Below, in pieces: positions 1 to 9,067 of a DNA stretch of 38,360 bases (position 1 is the stretch's first letter; every line of letters starts with the position of its first letter). Location: contig CAZPXF010000007.1 in assembly GCA_964590945.1 (NCBI GenBank), forward strand, positions 1 to 38,360, given 5' to 3'. Both the position numbers and the translations under genes were made by a program. Under the pieces are notes generated by a model. It saw only the letters and a program-made list of their open reading frames with translations, was not told where the DNA came from and ran no database searches. Source of the DNA: CAZPXF01 sp964590945. GTDB lineage: Bacteria > Bacillota > Clostridia > Lachnospirales > Lachnospiraceae.

Positions 1-13
1 CGGTCTGATTCAT
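1..13 (-). CDS. 5' end of a gene running off the left edge
   Basis: On the minus strand an ATG at 13-11 follows an AGGAAGG ribosome site with 4 bases of spacing and reads Met-Asn-Gln-Thr before the window ends. Only four codons are visible, so no product can be named. It could also be a chance ATG; the ribosome site is the only support. Confidence 0.3.
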
Positions 14-123
14 ACAGCCTTCCTTTTACAGTTTTTCCATAAACGCCAAATCCATTTAGACGATTCGTTCATTTTCTATCATGCTCTAACACACACTATC
101 ATACACTGTTTTTAATTTTCTTC

Positions 124-152
124 TTGAAACTTTATCTGTAGCACACTATAAT
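124..152 (+). promoter_or_regulatory. Sigma-A promoter of an antisense RNA
   Basis: TTGAAA (124-129), 17-base spacer, perfect TATAAT (147-152). Transcription would start near 159 and run rightward towards the holin-like toxin gene, which is on the opposite strand. No open reading frame with a ribosome site follows, so the product is expected to be a small RNA. Confidence 0.7.
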
Positions 153-158
153 AAACAT

Positions 159-246
159 AAAGAGAAGCAACCGCCCACAAAATGGTTAGCCTCGAATTAT
201 GCAACAAAAAAGCTACTCGTCCGGCTAAGACTAGAGTGGCTTTTTT
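159..246 (+). ncRNA. Candidate antisense RNA antitoxin
   Basis: Defined by a near-consensus promoter at 124-152 and a strong intrinsic terminator at 206-246. The predicted RNA is about 85-90 nt, has no ribosome site, and converges on the toxin gene at 245-340. Its 3' part is fully complementary to the 3' end of the toxin transcript because both read through the same terminator hairpin. Near its 5' end AACCGCCCA (169-177) is repeated directly at 298-306 inside the toxin gene, so this part of the RNA can also pair with toxin mRNA. This is the layout of Fst/par-type type I systems, in which converging RNAs share a terminator and direct repeats. Existence of the RNA is inference. Confidence 0.55.
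206..246. terminator. Bidirectional intrinsic terminator shared by toxin mRNA and antisense RNA
   Basis: AAAAAAGCTACTC (206-218) pairs with GAGTGGCTTTTTT (234-246) with one G-T pair. Each strand ends in a run of six T, so the hairpin can terminate both the plus-strand small RNA and the minus-strand toxin transcript. Confidence 0.8.
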
Positions 247-340
247 ATTTTCGCTTGTTATTCCTATCTATGTAGGCAAGCAGTGCAATAAGGAACGAAC
301 CGCCCAAAAATAACAGGCTTAATACTTCATACATACCCAT
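245..340 (-). CDS. Holin-like toxin (Hol-Tox family), 31 aa
   Basis: A very short gene that reads MGMYEVLSLLFLGGSF, then a hydrophobic LIALLAYI stretch and a charged DRNNKRK tail. One predicted membrane helix (about residues 5-24) with a basic C-terminus matches the putative holin-like toxin family (Pfam Hol_Tox) common in Firmicutes. Such peptides are thought to insert into the cytoplasmic membrane. GAGGTGG lies just upstream; the ATG at 340 or the in-frame ATG at 334 could be the start. A promoter is visible at 411-439 and the stop codon lies inside the terminator's T-run. It faces an antisense RNA (159-246), which suggests a type I toxin-antitoxin pair. Family assignment is from sequence resemblance; toxicity is not shown. 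Confidence 0.75.
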   Translation of the reverse strand: MGMYEVLSLLFLGGSFLIALLAYIDRNNKRK

Positions 341-410
341 CCGCACCACCTCCCCTCTATCTCAAGTTTGGGAGGCTACCACTCTGTACACAATTACTTC
401 TCATGTTAGT

Positions 411-439
411 AGTGTAACATAATTCGCATATTCAAGCAA
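411..439 (-). promoter_or_regulatory. Promoter of the holin-like toxin gene
   Basis: Minus strand: TTGCTT (439-434), 17-base spacer, TACACT (416-411) preceded by TGT, an extended -10. Start of transcription near 404 leaves a leader of about 63 nt, long for a 31-codon gene and consistent with regulation in the leader. Confidence 0.5.
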
Positions 440-507
440 ACAGATTTTCTCTGAAATCAGCTCCGGCCCATGTTATTCAGAAATGTGTACCGCTAAATGC
501 ACCACGC

Positions 508-550
508 AAAAATCCCGCACGCATGCTGATTTCCAGCAGTGTGCGGGATT
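508..550 (-). terminator. gdhA terminator
   Basis: AATCCCGCAC (511-520) pairs with GTGCGGGATT (541-550) with further pairing of CAGCA/TGCTG inside; on the minus strand the hairpin is followed by TTTTT. It lies about 22 bases after the gdhA stop codon. Confidence 0.85.
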
Positions 551-572
551 CCAGTCCCTGAATCATGAAACC

Positions 573-1922
<1,350 letters not shown>

Positions 1923-1981
1923 TCAATCAATCAACAGGAAAACAAACTCCCCAGTCTGCTTCCTAACAAAATACATGTATT

Positions 1982-2010
1982 ATTGTATTTTATCAGACAA
2001 TATTTTGCAA
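1982..2010 (-). promoter_or_regulatory. gdhA promoter
   Basis: Minus strand TTGCAA (2010-2005), 17-base spacer, TACAAT (1987-1982); start near 1975, giving a leader of about 68 nt. A second TTGCAA lies about 21 bases upstream. Confidence 0.65.
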
Positions 2011-2087
2011 GTATTTTTTGCAACTTTTTTGCTTTAAAGTTTCATTTTATGTTCCATGTTTAAAAGCAAAATGCTGGCTTTTCCGTC

Positions 2088-2113
2088 AAAAAAAGGAGCC
2101 GAAGCCCCTTTTT
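2088..2113 (-). terminator. Terminator with UUCG tetraloop after the heptad-repeat gene
   Basis: On the minus strand GGGGC-TTCG-GCTCC forms a five-pair stem closed by a C(UUCG)G tetraloop and is followed by eight T. It lies about 30 bases after the stop codon at 2141 and separates this unit from gdhA. Confidence 0.85.
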
Positions 2114-2140
2114 CTGAATTTTTTATTTTATTTCTTTCAT

Positions 2141-4240
2141 TTAATCTTCATCAGTTGCACTGATCTCACCGGATTTGAAAATAAATTTTACATTTCCGCT
2201 GCTTCCTTTCGCAAGCCTGGTGAACGTCTGATAGCTCTTTCCGGCGTCCTGAACCGCCTCAAAACGATCCATGAGTCCCTTCACATCATCCTCGTAAAGG
2301 CTGACCAGCTCCTGAATACCTTCTTCGTCAAACTGGTTCATTCCGTCCTTCAACTGCTTTGCGCCATCCGCAAGCTGTTTTGCGCCGCTCTCAAGCTGCA
2401 CCGTACCGTCTGCAAGCTCGTTGGCGCCCTCTTTCAGCGCGTTCAGATCCTTCTTTGTAAAACTACTGGCAATCTGGCTCTTAACGCCCTCCAGCGCCGT
2501 CACCGCGCCTTTTGCTCCCGCATCATTGGCAAGGGTTGTAGCTGCGGACTTCACGGAATTCATATCCTTCGCTGCCGCGTCGGAAGCTGCCTTTGTGATC
2601 TTTGACTGATCTACTTTGCCTTTGGCCTCCTCGGCCGCCCCTGTTGCCGCCTTTGCCGCCGTACCGGAGATCTTGTCGATCGTGGACTGGTCTGCGGACA
2701 CGGATATCTTGCTCAGATCCACGTCAGGAATGCTGCTTCCAATCCCGTCTGCATATTGTTTTGCGCCGCCTGCCGCCTGCTGCGCCTGCTTTAAAAGCGC
2801 ATTTCTTTCCTCGTCATTTTGCGTGTTCATAGCCTTTGCAATCAGCTCGCTGGCTGTGGCAGCATAGCTGCTTGCAGACTGCGCTGCTCCTTTTACCTCC
2901 GACAGCTTTCCAAGCTGTTCCTGCATACCGCTTACAACATTCTGGATCGCTGACTCATAAGCCGCCGACGTTCCTTCCATTGCTGACTTGACGCCCGCCG
3001 TAACTGCCGCGGTAACGACCGGCTCCGCTGCCTCGCTCGCCGCTGCCGCGCTGGCTGCAGCCGCATCGGTCACCATAGTACTGATCTGCGCCGTCAGATT
3101 CTGACTCGCCTTATCCACGCCATTTGCCGCCTTTGTGTACTGGCTGATCGTATTATTCAGCGCATTCGGAAGCTTTGTGTTGATCCCGTCCACGATCGCT
3201 GCCACGCCGCTTGCGAGCTGCTTCGAACCTGATTTCGCAGAACTCATCGCCTTTGCGAGCTCGTTGCTTCCATCCTGCAGGCTGATCGTTCCTTTCAAAA
3301 GCTCAGACGTCGCTGAATCAAGCTGGTCTATGGAATCATCCATTTCTTCCGTATCGATCTTATCCAGATCCACATCGGAAAGCAGATCGTTCATTGCGGC
3401 CGTCATCGTCATCCCAAGCTTGAAGTTCTCCACCTCGGCAGTAATCTCTACATATTCCGGGATATCTACCTCGTCCGCATGTTCCTCCAACAGCTTATCG
3501 CCGATCCCCAGGCTTTCCTGAAGTCCCGGGAAAGCATACCCGACAACGATGCTGCTGTCGCCCTCGGAGATCACCTTCCCATTAGTCACCTGAATATCGC
3601 TGAATCTGTCATTGTCCAGCACCATGCCGCTGACCATTGTAAATGGAACGCAGATCTCCTCAGATTTTCCGGCGATCTTGACCGTTTTCTTTTCATTATT
3701 TGTATAATCAAAACGAATCTTTACCGTACCGCTCTGTCCGGCAAGTTCATCCGCCGTAACCTCTCTGCCATTTAACTCATAGGAAATATTCACGCCGACC
3801 GGAAGATCTTTCGTAGATTTACCCTGATAGTAAATCTCGCTCCCCGCTGCCTCCCATGTTATGGAATCGCCTGCGCCTTCCTTATATTCTTCGTCGCCTT
3901 TTGTATTCTCAATATCTGTCAGATCTGTCGCATCCTCGATCGATGAAGCCTTATCCAAATTGCTCAGATGGTCGCTGACGATGATCTTTTCTGTATTGCC
4001 GTCACCATCCGTCATAACATATACCGTTTCCTCCTTATCAGAAGTACCTTTCTCTTCATCGTCGGATGCCGCCACAGTTTCGATCGCCTCTGTCAGATCC
4101 TCCTCCTGCTGCTTTGCAAGGGCTTTCTCCGCCTGAATCCGCTGAGTCTCAACAGTAGAAGATGCATAAAAGAGGGATACCGCCATGGTTGCCGCAAGAA
4201 CGGCTGACAAAATCCTCTTCGCTAAATTTGCTCTGTACAT
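2141..4240 (-). CDS. Secreted/anchored protein with X3-Leu-X2-Gly heptad repeats (YhgE/Pip-like stalk)
   Basis: About 699 aa. An N-terminal hydrophobic segment (about residues 7-25, RILSAVLAATMAVSLFY) looks like a signal anchor. It is followed by an acidic stretch, a beta-rich region of about 180 residues, and a long alanine-rich coiled-coil region with repeats such as LADG, LESG and LKDG spaced by seven, typical of the heptad-repeat family (TIGR03057) seen in YhgE/Pip proteins. Unlike those, no C-terminal block of membrane helices is present; the protein ends in a charged tail. It lies 104 bases after an MMPL exporter gene on the same strand, an arrangement I know from Firmicutes, so it probably works as that exporter's extracytoplasmic partner. 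Two ATGs are in frame (4246, 4240); AGGAGG is 3 and 9 bases away, favouring 4240. The substrate is unknown. Confidence 0.8.
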   Translation of the reverse strand: MYRANLAKRILSAVLAATMAVSLFYASSTVETQRIQAEKALAKQQEEDLTEAIETVAASDDEEKGTSDKEETVYVMTDGDGNTEKIIVSDHLSNLDKASSIEDATDLTDIENTKGDEEYKEGAGDSITWEAAGSEIYYQGKSTKDLPVGVNISYELNGREVTADELAGQSGTVKIRFDYTNNEKKTVKIAGKSEEICVPFTMVSGMVLDNDRFSDIQVTNGKVISEGDSSIVVGYAFPGLQESLGIGDKLLEEHADEVDIPEYVEITAEVENFKLGMTMTAAMNDLLSDVDLDKIDTEEMDDSIDQLDSATSELLKGTISLQDGSNELAKAMSSAKSGSKQLASGVAAIVDGINTKLPNALNNTISQYTKAANGVDKASQNLTAQISTMVTDAAAASAAAASEAAEPVVTAAVTAGVKSAMEGTSAAYESAIQNVVSGMQEQLGKLSEVKGAAQSASSYAATASELIAKAMNTQNDEERNALLKQAQQAAGGAKQYADGIGSSIPDVDLSKISVSADQSTIDKISGTAAKAATGAAEEAKGKVDQSKITKAASDAAAKDMNSVKSAATTLANDAGAKGAVTALEGVKSQIASSFTKKDLNALKEGANELADGTVQLESGAKQLADGAKQLKDGMNQFDEEGIQELVSLYEDDVKGLMDRFEAVQDAGKSYQTFTRLAKGSSGNVKFIFKSGEISATDED

Positions 4241-4344
4241 ATTCATACGCCTCCTATAGCATTAACTAACTTTTATTATCTGTAACTATCTTGTCATTTT
4301 CGCAGAAATAAGTCAACAATTTATTTGTTAATATATGATTTTTC

Positions 4345-6429
4345 TTATTTACCCTTCGATGCAATACAAGACCGCATACCGATGGTTGTCATACATATCG
4401 CCTTATCAAAGATCAAAAATGTCGCCGGCAGGAACAGGATAACAACAAACATACTGATGATCGCTCCCCGGCCTAACAGCATACAGAGAGAACCTACCAT
4501 ATCTGCCGAAGAATACAGTCCTACTCCTCCGGTTGCCGCAAACATTCCAAGCGCGCTGGTTATGATCGAATGGATCGATGTACCCAGAGCGATCTTTGTC
4601 GCCTCCTTTTTTCCGCGTCCTGCGATTCGTTCTGTTTTATACCGGTTTGTCATCAGGATCGCATAATCCACCGTTGCCCCGAGCTGGATCGTGCCGACGC
4701 AGACAGACGCGATAAACGGCAATGTCTGCCCGACATAGAAAGACATTCCCATGTTGATGTAAATTGCCAGCTCAATGACGGCAACAAGAATGAATGGAAG
4801 CAAGCCCGACTTCAGCACGATCAGAAGCAGTACAAAGATCGCTCCGATGGACACAGCGCTGACCACCTTAAAATCATGATCGCAGACTTCAATCAAATCC
4901 TTCGTACAGGCGGTCTCGCCGATCAGCATTCCGTTCGGATCATATTTTTTGATGATTGAACTGAGGGAATCGCACTGCGCGTTTACTTCGTCCGTAGCGA
5001 TCTCGTAGGACGAAGAGACAAGCACAAGCTTCCAGTTATCGCTTTCCAGCATCTCCTTTGCCTCATCCGGAATAAACTCCTCCGGAATCTCATATCCAAT
5101 CACCGAATCCATACCGATTGCAAAATTGATTCCATCCAGCTTCTTCATCTCCGAAAGCATCTTCCGCGTATCTTTTCCTGAAAGATCCCTGTCGACAAGG
5201 ATCATGGATATGGACGACATATCAAAATCCTTCAGCGCCTTATTTGCCTGCACGCTTCCCATCGTATCCGGAAGGCTCGTATCCAGCTTATAATACACAT
5301 TGTAATGATTGTTGCCGTATACCGCCGGGATCCAGAGGAGCAGCATGATCACAACCAGGATTCTGTGATGCTTCAGCACAAACTGCGGGATCCGGTCTGT
5401 GTTCACCTTGAACGACCGGTGTGTCGTCCGCGCGATCAGGCCATCAAAGCAGAGGATCAGAGCCGGCAGCACGGTAACACAGCTGATCACGCCGAAGATC
5501 ACGCCCTTCGCCATGACGATTCCAAGATCCATTCCAAGCGTAAACGACATAAAGCACAGTGCGATGAAGCCCGCAATGGTCGTCAGGGAAGATCCCGTAA
5601 TAGAAACAGAGGTTGCCGCGATTGCATTTGCCATCGCCTCACAGCGATCCTTACATATCCTTTTCTGTTCCTTATAGCTGGAATACAGGAAAATGGAATA
5701 ATCCAGCGTCACGCCAAGCTGCAGAACAGCCACCAGCGCCATCGTGAGGAAGGAGACCTCGCCCCGCACGACATTTGTTCCCAGATTATAAAGAATCGAC
5801 ATGCCGATATTCAGCAGGATCAGAAACGGTACAAGGAACGAATCCAGCGTCACGCCAAGCACGATCGCTGAGAGCACGGCCGCGATCACCACATACCAGA
5901 ACATCTCCTTCTCGATCAGAAGCTTTGTATCATCCACGATCGCCGACATACTCGAAAGAAAACACTGCTTGCCGGAGATACTGCGGATCTCATCCACCGC
6001 CTCCAGCGTCTCGTCCGCAGAGGTAGTCGTATCAAAAAATACAAACATCAAGGTCCCTTTATCATCCCCGGAATAAAAGACATCTTTCACCTCTTCCGGG
6101 ATCATATCCACGGGAACAGATATATCGATCAGAGAGTCGTACCAGAGAACCGTGTCCACATGCTCCACCTTCTCCAGCTTCTCCTTAAGCTCCGCAACAT
6201 CCTTCTGCTCCATACCGTTACAGACAAAGATCGAGTATGCGCCCTTCCCAAATTCATCCATAAGAATATCCTGACCCTTCATCGTCTCCAGACTGGAAGG
6301 AAGATAAGAAAGAATATCATAATTGATCCTTGTCTTTAAAATACCGAACAGAGAAGGAATCAATAATAAAAAACTGATGATGATGACAGGCACTCGAAGT
6401 TTAACAACTATTTCACCAAATTTCTTCAT
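4345..6429 (-). CDS. MMPL/RND-superfamily exporter
   Basis: A 694-aa integral membrane protein with the two-fold RND layout. It has a helix at residues 13-30, a soluble domain of about 130 residues, a cluster of five to six helices, then a helix near residue 355, a second soluble domain and a final helix cluster. Segments such as LQLGVTLDYSIFL and IQLGATVDYAILM, at equivalent places in each half, are the typical TM4-region motif with an aspartate for proton coupling. Proteins of this type (MmpL, YdfJ, HpnN relatives) export lipids or other hydrophobic compounds using the proton gradient. The promoter is framed by an inverted repeat (6446-6501), pointing to control by a TetR-type repressor that is not in this window. 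The heptad-repeat gene lies downstream. Substrate cannot be told. Confidence 0.9.
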   Translation of the reverse strand: MKKFGEIVVKLRVPVIIISFLLLIPSLFGILKTRINYDILSYLPSSLETMKGQDILMDEFGKGAYSIFVCNGMEQKDVAELKEKLEKVEHVDTVLWYDSLIDISVPVDMIPEEVKDVFYSGDDKGTLMFVFFDTTTSADETLEAVDEIRSISGKQCFLSSMSAIVDDTKLLIEKEMFWYVVIAAVLSAIVLGVTLDSFLVPFLILLNIGMSILYNLGTNVVRGEVSFLTMALVAVLQLGVTLDYSIFLYSSYKEQKRICKDRCEAMANAIAATSVSITGSSLTTIAGFIALCFMSFTLGMDLGIVMAKGVIFGVISCVTVLPALILCFDGLIARTTHRSFKVNTDRIPQFVLKHHRILVVIMLLLWIPAVYGNNHYNVYYKLDTSLPDTMGSVQANKALKDFDMSSISMILVDRDLSGKDTRKMLSEMKKLDGINFAIGMDSVIGYEIPEEFIPDEAKEMLESDNWKLVLVSSSYEIATDEVNAQCDSLSSIIKKYDPNGMLIGETACTKDLIEVCDHDFKVVSAVSIGAIFVLLLIVLKSGLLPFILVAVIELAIYINMGMSFYVGQTLPFIASVCVGTIQLGATVDYAILMTNRYKTERIAGRGKKEATKIALGTSIHSIITSALGMFAATGGVGLYSSADMVGSLCMLLGRGAIISMFVVILFLPATFLIFDKAICMTTIGMRSCIASKGK

Positions 6430-6445
6430 TCCTTTACCCCTTTTC

Positions 6446-6501
6446 TTGACTTTTGGTCATTTTTCATATGATAGGTTACATCAAAAATGAACAAAAGTCA
6501 A
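6446..6501 (-). promoter_or_regulatory. Exporter promoter between two TetR-like operator arms
   Basis: Minus strand -35 TTGACT (6501-6496), 17-base spacer, -10 TAACCT (6478-6473). The region is a large inverted repeat: TTGACTTTTGGTCATTTTT at 6446-6464 and its complement at 6483-6501 with one mismatch. Each arm is itself a short imperfect palindrome of the form TGAC-N5-GTCA. One arm covers the -35 box, the other lies just downstream of the start site, as expected for repressor operators. Repressor family is inference. Confidence 0.65.
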
Positions 6502-6551
6502 TAATTTTCATAAAATAATATACGGCAGGAATCTTAAACTTACATCCGTGG

Positions 6552-6602
6552 AAAACGCCCGTACATAACAGACGGAATCCTGTCTGCCATATACGGGCGT
6601 TT
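6552..6602 (-). terminator. iorAB terminator
   Basis: AAAACGCCCGTAC (6553-6565) pairs with GTATACGGGCGTTT-type sequence ending at 6602, with inner CAGAC/GTCTG pairing; on the minus strand GGGCG is followed by TTTTCC. It lies about 45 bases after the iorB stop. Confidence 0.75.
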
Positions 6603-6645
6603 GCCGCATCTGTTTCTTTATTTTGGGCGTTTGCCGCCGGATTGG

Positions 6646-7221
6646 TTATCTCATCTGATAACCTGCATCAAATGCCTTTTTGTTGATCTCCACGGTCTTT
6701 GGCGGCACGGTGTTCTCGATCACCTGATACCACTGCTCCAATGTGAAATCCATATGCTGGGCCGCAAGTCCGAGCACGATCAGATTGAACACTCTGGAAT
6801 TGCCGAGCTTCTTCGCCTCCATGGTCGCATTGACTGTATAGACCTTATGCTCCTTTGCAAGATTCTCCAGAATGTTCTCCGGATACTCTGCCGCGCCGAT
6901 CACAACCGGCATCGGATCGATCCGCCAGTCATTGCAGATCAGTACGCCGTCCTTCTTGAGAAAATGGGAATAGCGAAGCGCTTCCAGACGCTCAAACGCG
7001 ATGATCACATCCGCGCAGCCCTCCTCCACGATCGGCTCTGCAACCTGCTCGCCATAACGCACATAGGTTACGACGCTCCCGCCGCGCTGAGCCATCCCGT
7101 GAACCTCAGAAATCTTCACATCGAAGCCTCCCTCAAGGGCGATTCCCCCGAGAATACGGCTTGTCAGGAGCGTTCCCTGTCCGCCGACGCCGACGATCAT
7201 AATACTCTTTGTCTCTGCCAT
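6646..7221 (-). CDS. iorB: Indolepyruvate:ferredoxin oxidoreductase, beta subunit
   Basis: 191 aa, the normal size of IorB, with the family's N-terminal IMIVGVGGQGTLLTSRILGG segment (residues 7-26) and the MAQRGGSV motif that characterise the gamma domain of 2-oxoacid:ferredoxin oxidoreductases. With IorA it oxidatively decarboxylates aryl-pyruvates (from Trp, Phe, Tyr transamination) to aryl-acetyl-CoA, reducing ferredoxin. The start codon overlaps the iorA stop by one base (TAATG), implying translational coupling. It is the last gene before the terminator at 6552-6602. Confidence 0.95.
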   Translation of the reverse strand: MAETKSIMIVGVGGQGTLLTSRILGGIALEGGFDVKISEVHGMAQRGGSVVTYVRYGEQVAEPIVEEGCADVIIAFERLEALRYSHFLKKDGVLICNDWRIDPMPVVIGAAEYPENILENLAKEHKVYTVNATMEAKKLGNSRVFNLIVLGLAAQHMDFTLEQWYQVIENTVPPKTVEINKKAFDAGYQMR

Positions 7222-8963
7222 TAGTTCTCACCTGCCTTCTCGATTGCTCCAAATTTACAGAGAGACATGCAAAGACCGCAGCCATTACACATCGTATCGT
7301 CAATCTTAATTGTTCCGTCTTCATTCTTTGTCATTGCAGGACATCCCGGCTTCAGGCACATCCCGCATTTCCTGCATTTATCCGAAAGCGGAATGCAGTG
7401 CGGATGCTTTCTTTTATCGAGAAGTGCGCAAGGAGCCTGTGCAATGATAACAGAGACCTCATCCTTTGCAACCTCCTCCTTCACGACCTTTTCCAGCTTC
7501 TCTATGTCAAATACATCAACAACCTGTACGCTTCTGACGCCGATCGCCTTACACAGATCGACCAGATCCACCGCATAGGTCGGATCTCCCTGCAGCGTCT
7601 TACCTGTAGCCGCATGATCCTGATGTCCCGTCATACCGGTAGTAGAATTATCAAGGATCATGACCGTTCCGGTCGCCTGATTGTAAACCATGTTGATCAG
7701 GGAATTCACCCCCGTGTGCATAAAGGTCGAATCACCAATACAGGCTACCCAGTTCTTTACGTAATCCTTTCCTTTCGCCTTCTCCATTCCATGCAGGCTG
7801 GAGATGCTGGCTCCCATGCAGATACAGGATTCCACAACTCCAAGAGGCGCCACCGCCCCAAGTGTGTAACATCCGATATCACCTGCTACATGGATACCCA
7901 GTTTCTTCAATACATGATAGGTACTTCTATGCGGACATCCCGGACAGAGGATCGGCGGACGCATCGGAACCTGCGCAGGCGCCTTCACATCCAGCTCCTC
8001 CTTGAGGATCGCCCTGCGGAGCAGGTTGGCGCTGTATTCTCCCTGAATCGTGAAAATCTCCTTGCCGATGCAATTCACGCCCCATGCTTTCACCTGTTCT
8101 TCAATAACCGGTTCCAGCTCTTCTACGATATAAAGCGTCTCAACCCGGGAAGCAAAGTCTTCGATCAGCTTTCTCGGGAGCGGATTCACCAGTCCAAGCT
8201 TCAGTACAGATGCCTCCGGAAGCACTTCCTTTACATACTGATACGGAATACCACTTGTGATCACACCGATCTTTGTATCATTCATCTCCACACGGTTGAT
8301 CGGATGCGTATTGGCCGCCTCTGCAAGCTCTTTATTCTTCTGCTCGATGATGACATGACGCTTCATGGCGTTGCCCGGCATCATAACATTCTTCGGAATA
8401 TTCTTTACATATTCTTTATCCGGAATGTTCTCACGCTCATGCAGCTCCACAAGTCCCTGTGAATGAGCCAGTCTTGTCGTAGTACGGAAAATAACCGGCC
8501 GGTCAAACTGTTCGCTGATCTCGAAAGCCATTTTCATGTATTCTTTTGCTTCACTGCTGTCGGACGGCTCAATAACCGGAACACACGCCGCTCTTCCGAC
8601 CATTCTGGTATCCTGCTCGTTCTGTGAACTGTAAAGTCCCGGATCGTCTGCAACGACCAATACCAGACCGCCATTTACGCCCATGTAGGAAACAGTATAC
8701 AGCGGATCGGATGCCACATTCAGCCCGACCATCTTCATACTCGCCATGGAACGGACGCCCGAAAGGCTTGCCCCGATCGCCACTTCTACGGCAACTTTCT
8801 CATTCGGCGACCACTCTGCATAGATATCATCTTTATATGCAACCAGAGATTCACTGATCTCCGTACTCGGAGTTCCAGGATATGCGGCAGACACCTTCAC
8901 TCCTGCTTCATAAGCGCCGCGCGCGATCGCAGCGTTTCCAAGCATAATCTTCTTTTCAAACAT
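7221..8963 (-). CDS. iorA: Indolepyruvate:ferredoxin oxidoreductase, alpha subunit
   Basis: About 580 aa, the thiamine-diphosphate-binding subunit. The N-terminal pyrimidine-binding domain starts MLGNAAIARGAYEAG. The TPP/Mg region is CPGCPHR...GDIGCYTLG...CIGDSTFMHTG...NSTTGMTGHQ in the second half. The last 60 residues hold two ferredoxin-type clusters, CRKCGMCLKPGCP and CNGCGLCMSLCKFGA, for two [4Fe-4S] centres. It works with IorB in fermentation of aromatic amino acids. In-frame ATGs lie at 8975 and 8963: the first directly abuts an AAAGG, the second has AAGGA at 4 bases, so 8963 is preferred but not certain. Its promoter is at 9032-9060. Confidence 0.95.
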   Translation of the reverse strand: MFEKKIMLGNAAIARGAYEAGVKVSAAYPGTPSTEISESLVAYKDDIYAEWSPNEKVAVEVAIGASLSGVRSMASMKMVGLNVASDPLYTVSYMGVNGGLVLVVADDPGLYSSQNEQDTRMVGRAACVPVIEPSDSSEAKEYMKMAFEISEQFDRPVIFRTTTRLAHSQGLVELHERENIPDKEYVKNIPKNVMMPGNAMKRHVIIEQKNKELAEAANTHPINRVEMNDTKIGVITSGIPYQYVKEVLPEASVLKLGLVNPLPRKLIEDFASRVETLYIVEELEPVIEEQVKAWGVNCIGKEIFTIQGEYSANLLRRAILKEELDVKAPAQVPMRPPILCPGCPHRSTYHVLKKLGIHVAGDIGCYTLGAVAPLGVVESCICMGASISSLHGMEKAKGKDYVKNWVACIGDSTFMHTGVNSLINMVYNQATGTVMILDNSTTGMTGHQDHAATGKTLQGDPTYAVDLVDLCKAIGVRSVQVVDVFDIEKLEKVVKEEVAKDEVSVIIAQAPCALLDKRKHPHCIPLSDKCRKCGMCLKPGCPAMTKNEDGTIKIDDTMCNGCGLCMSLCKFGAIEKAGEN

Positions 8964-9031
8964 TGTATCCTTCATCCTTTCTCTTAAACACAGAGAACCC
9001 TGCCTGCCCTCTGTTGCGGTAACATCAATTT

Positions 9032-9060
9032 ATTATAACATGCCTTAATCTCTTTTAAAA
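9032..9060 (-). promoter_or_regulatory. iorAB promoter
   Basis: Minus strand extended -10 TGTTATAAT (hexamer 9037-9032) with a poor -35 (TTTTAA, 9060-9055) at 17 bases. A small hairpin (ACAGAG...CTCTGT, about 8991-9014) sits in the leader. Confidence 0.5.
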
Positions 9061-9067
9061 CCTGAAA

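Noticed and set aside
6596..6637. Direct repeat GGGCGTTTGCCGC seen twice just after iorB
   Set aside because: Only two copies of 13 bases, one being part of the terminator stem; no sign of a mobile element or array.
7209..8462. Long plus-strand open frame opposite iorA
   Set aside because: Antisense shadow of iorA with histidine/arginine-rich, non-protein-like composition and no ribosome site.
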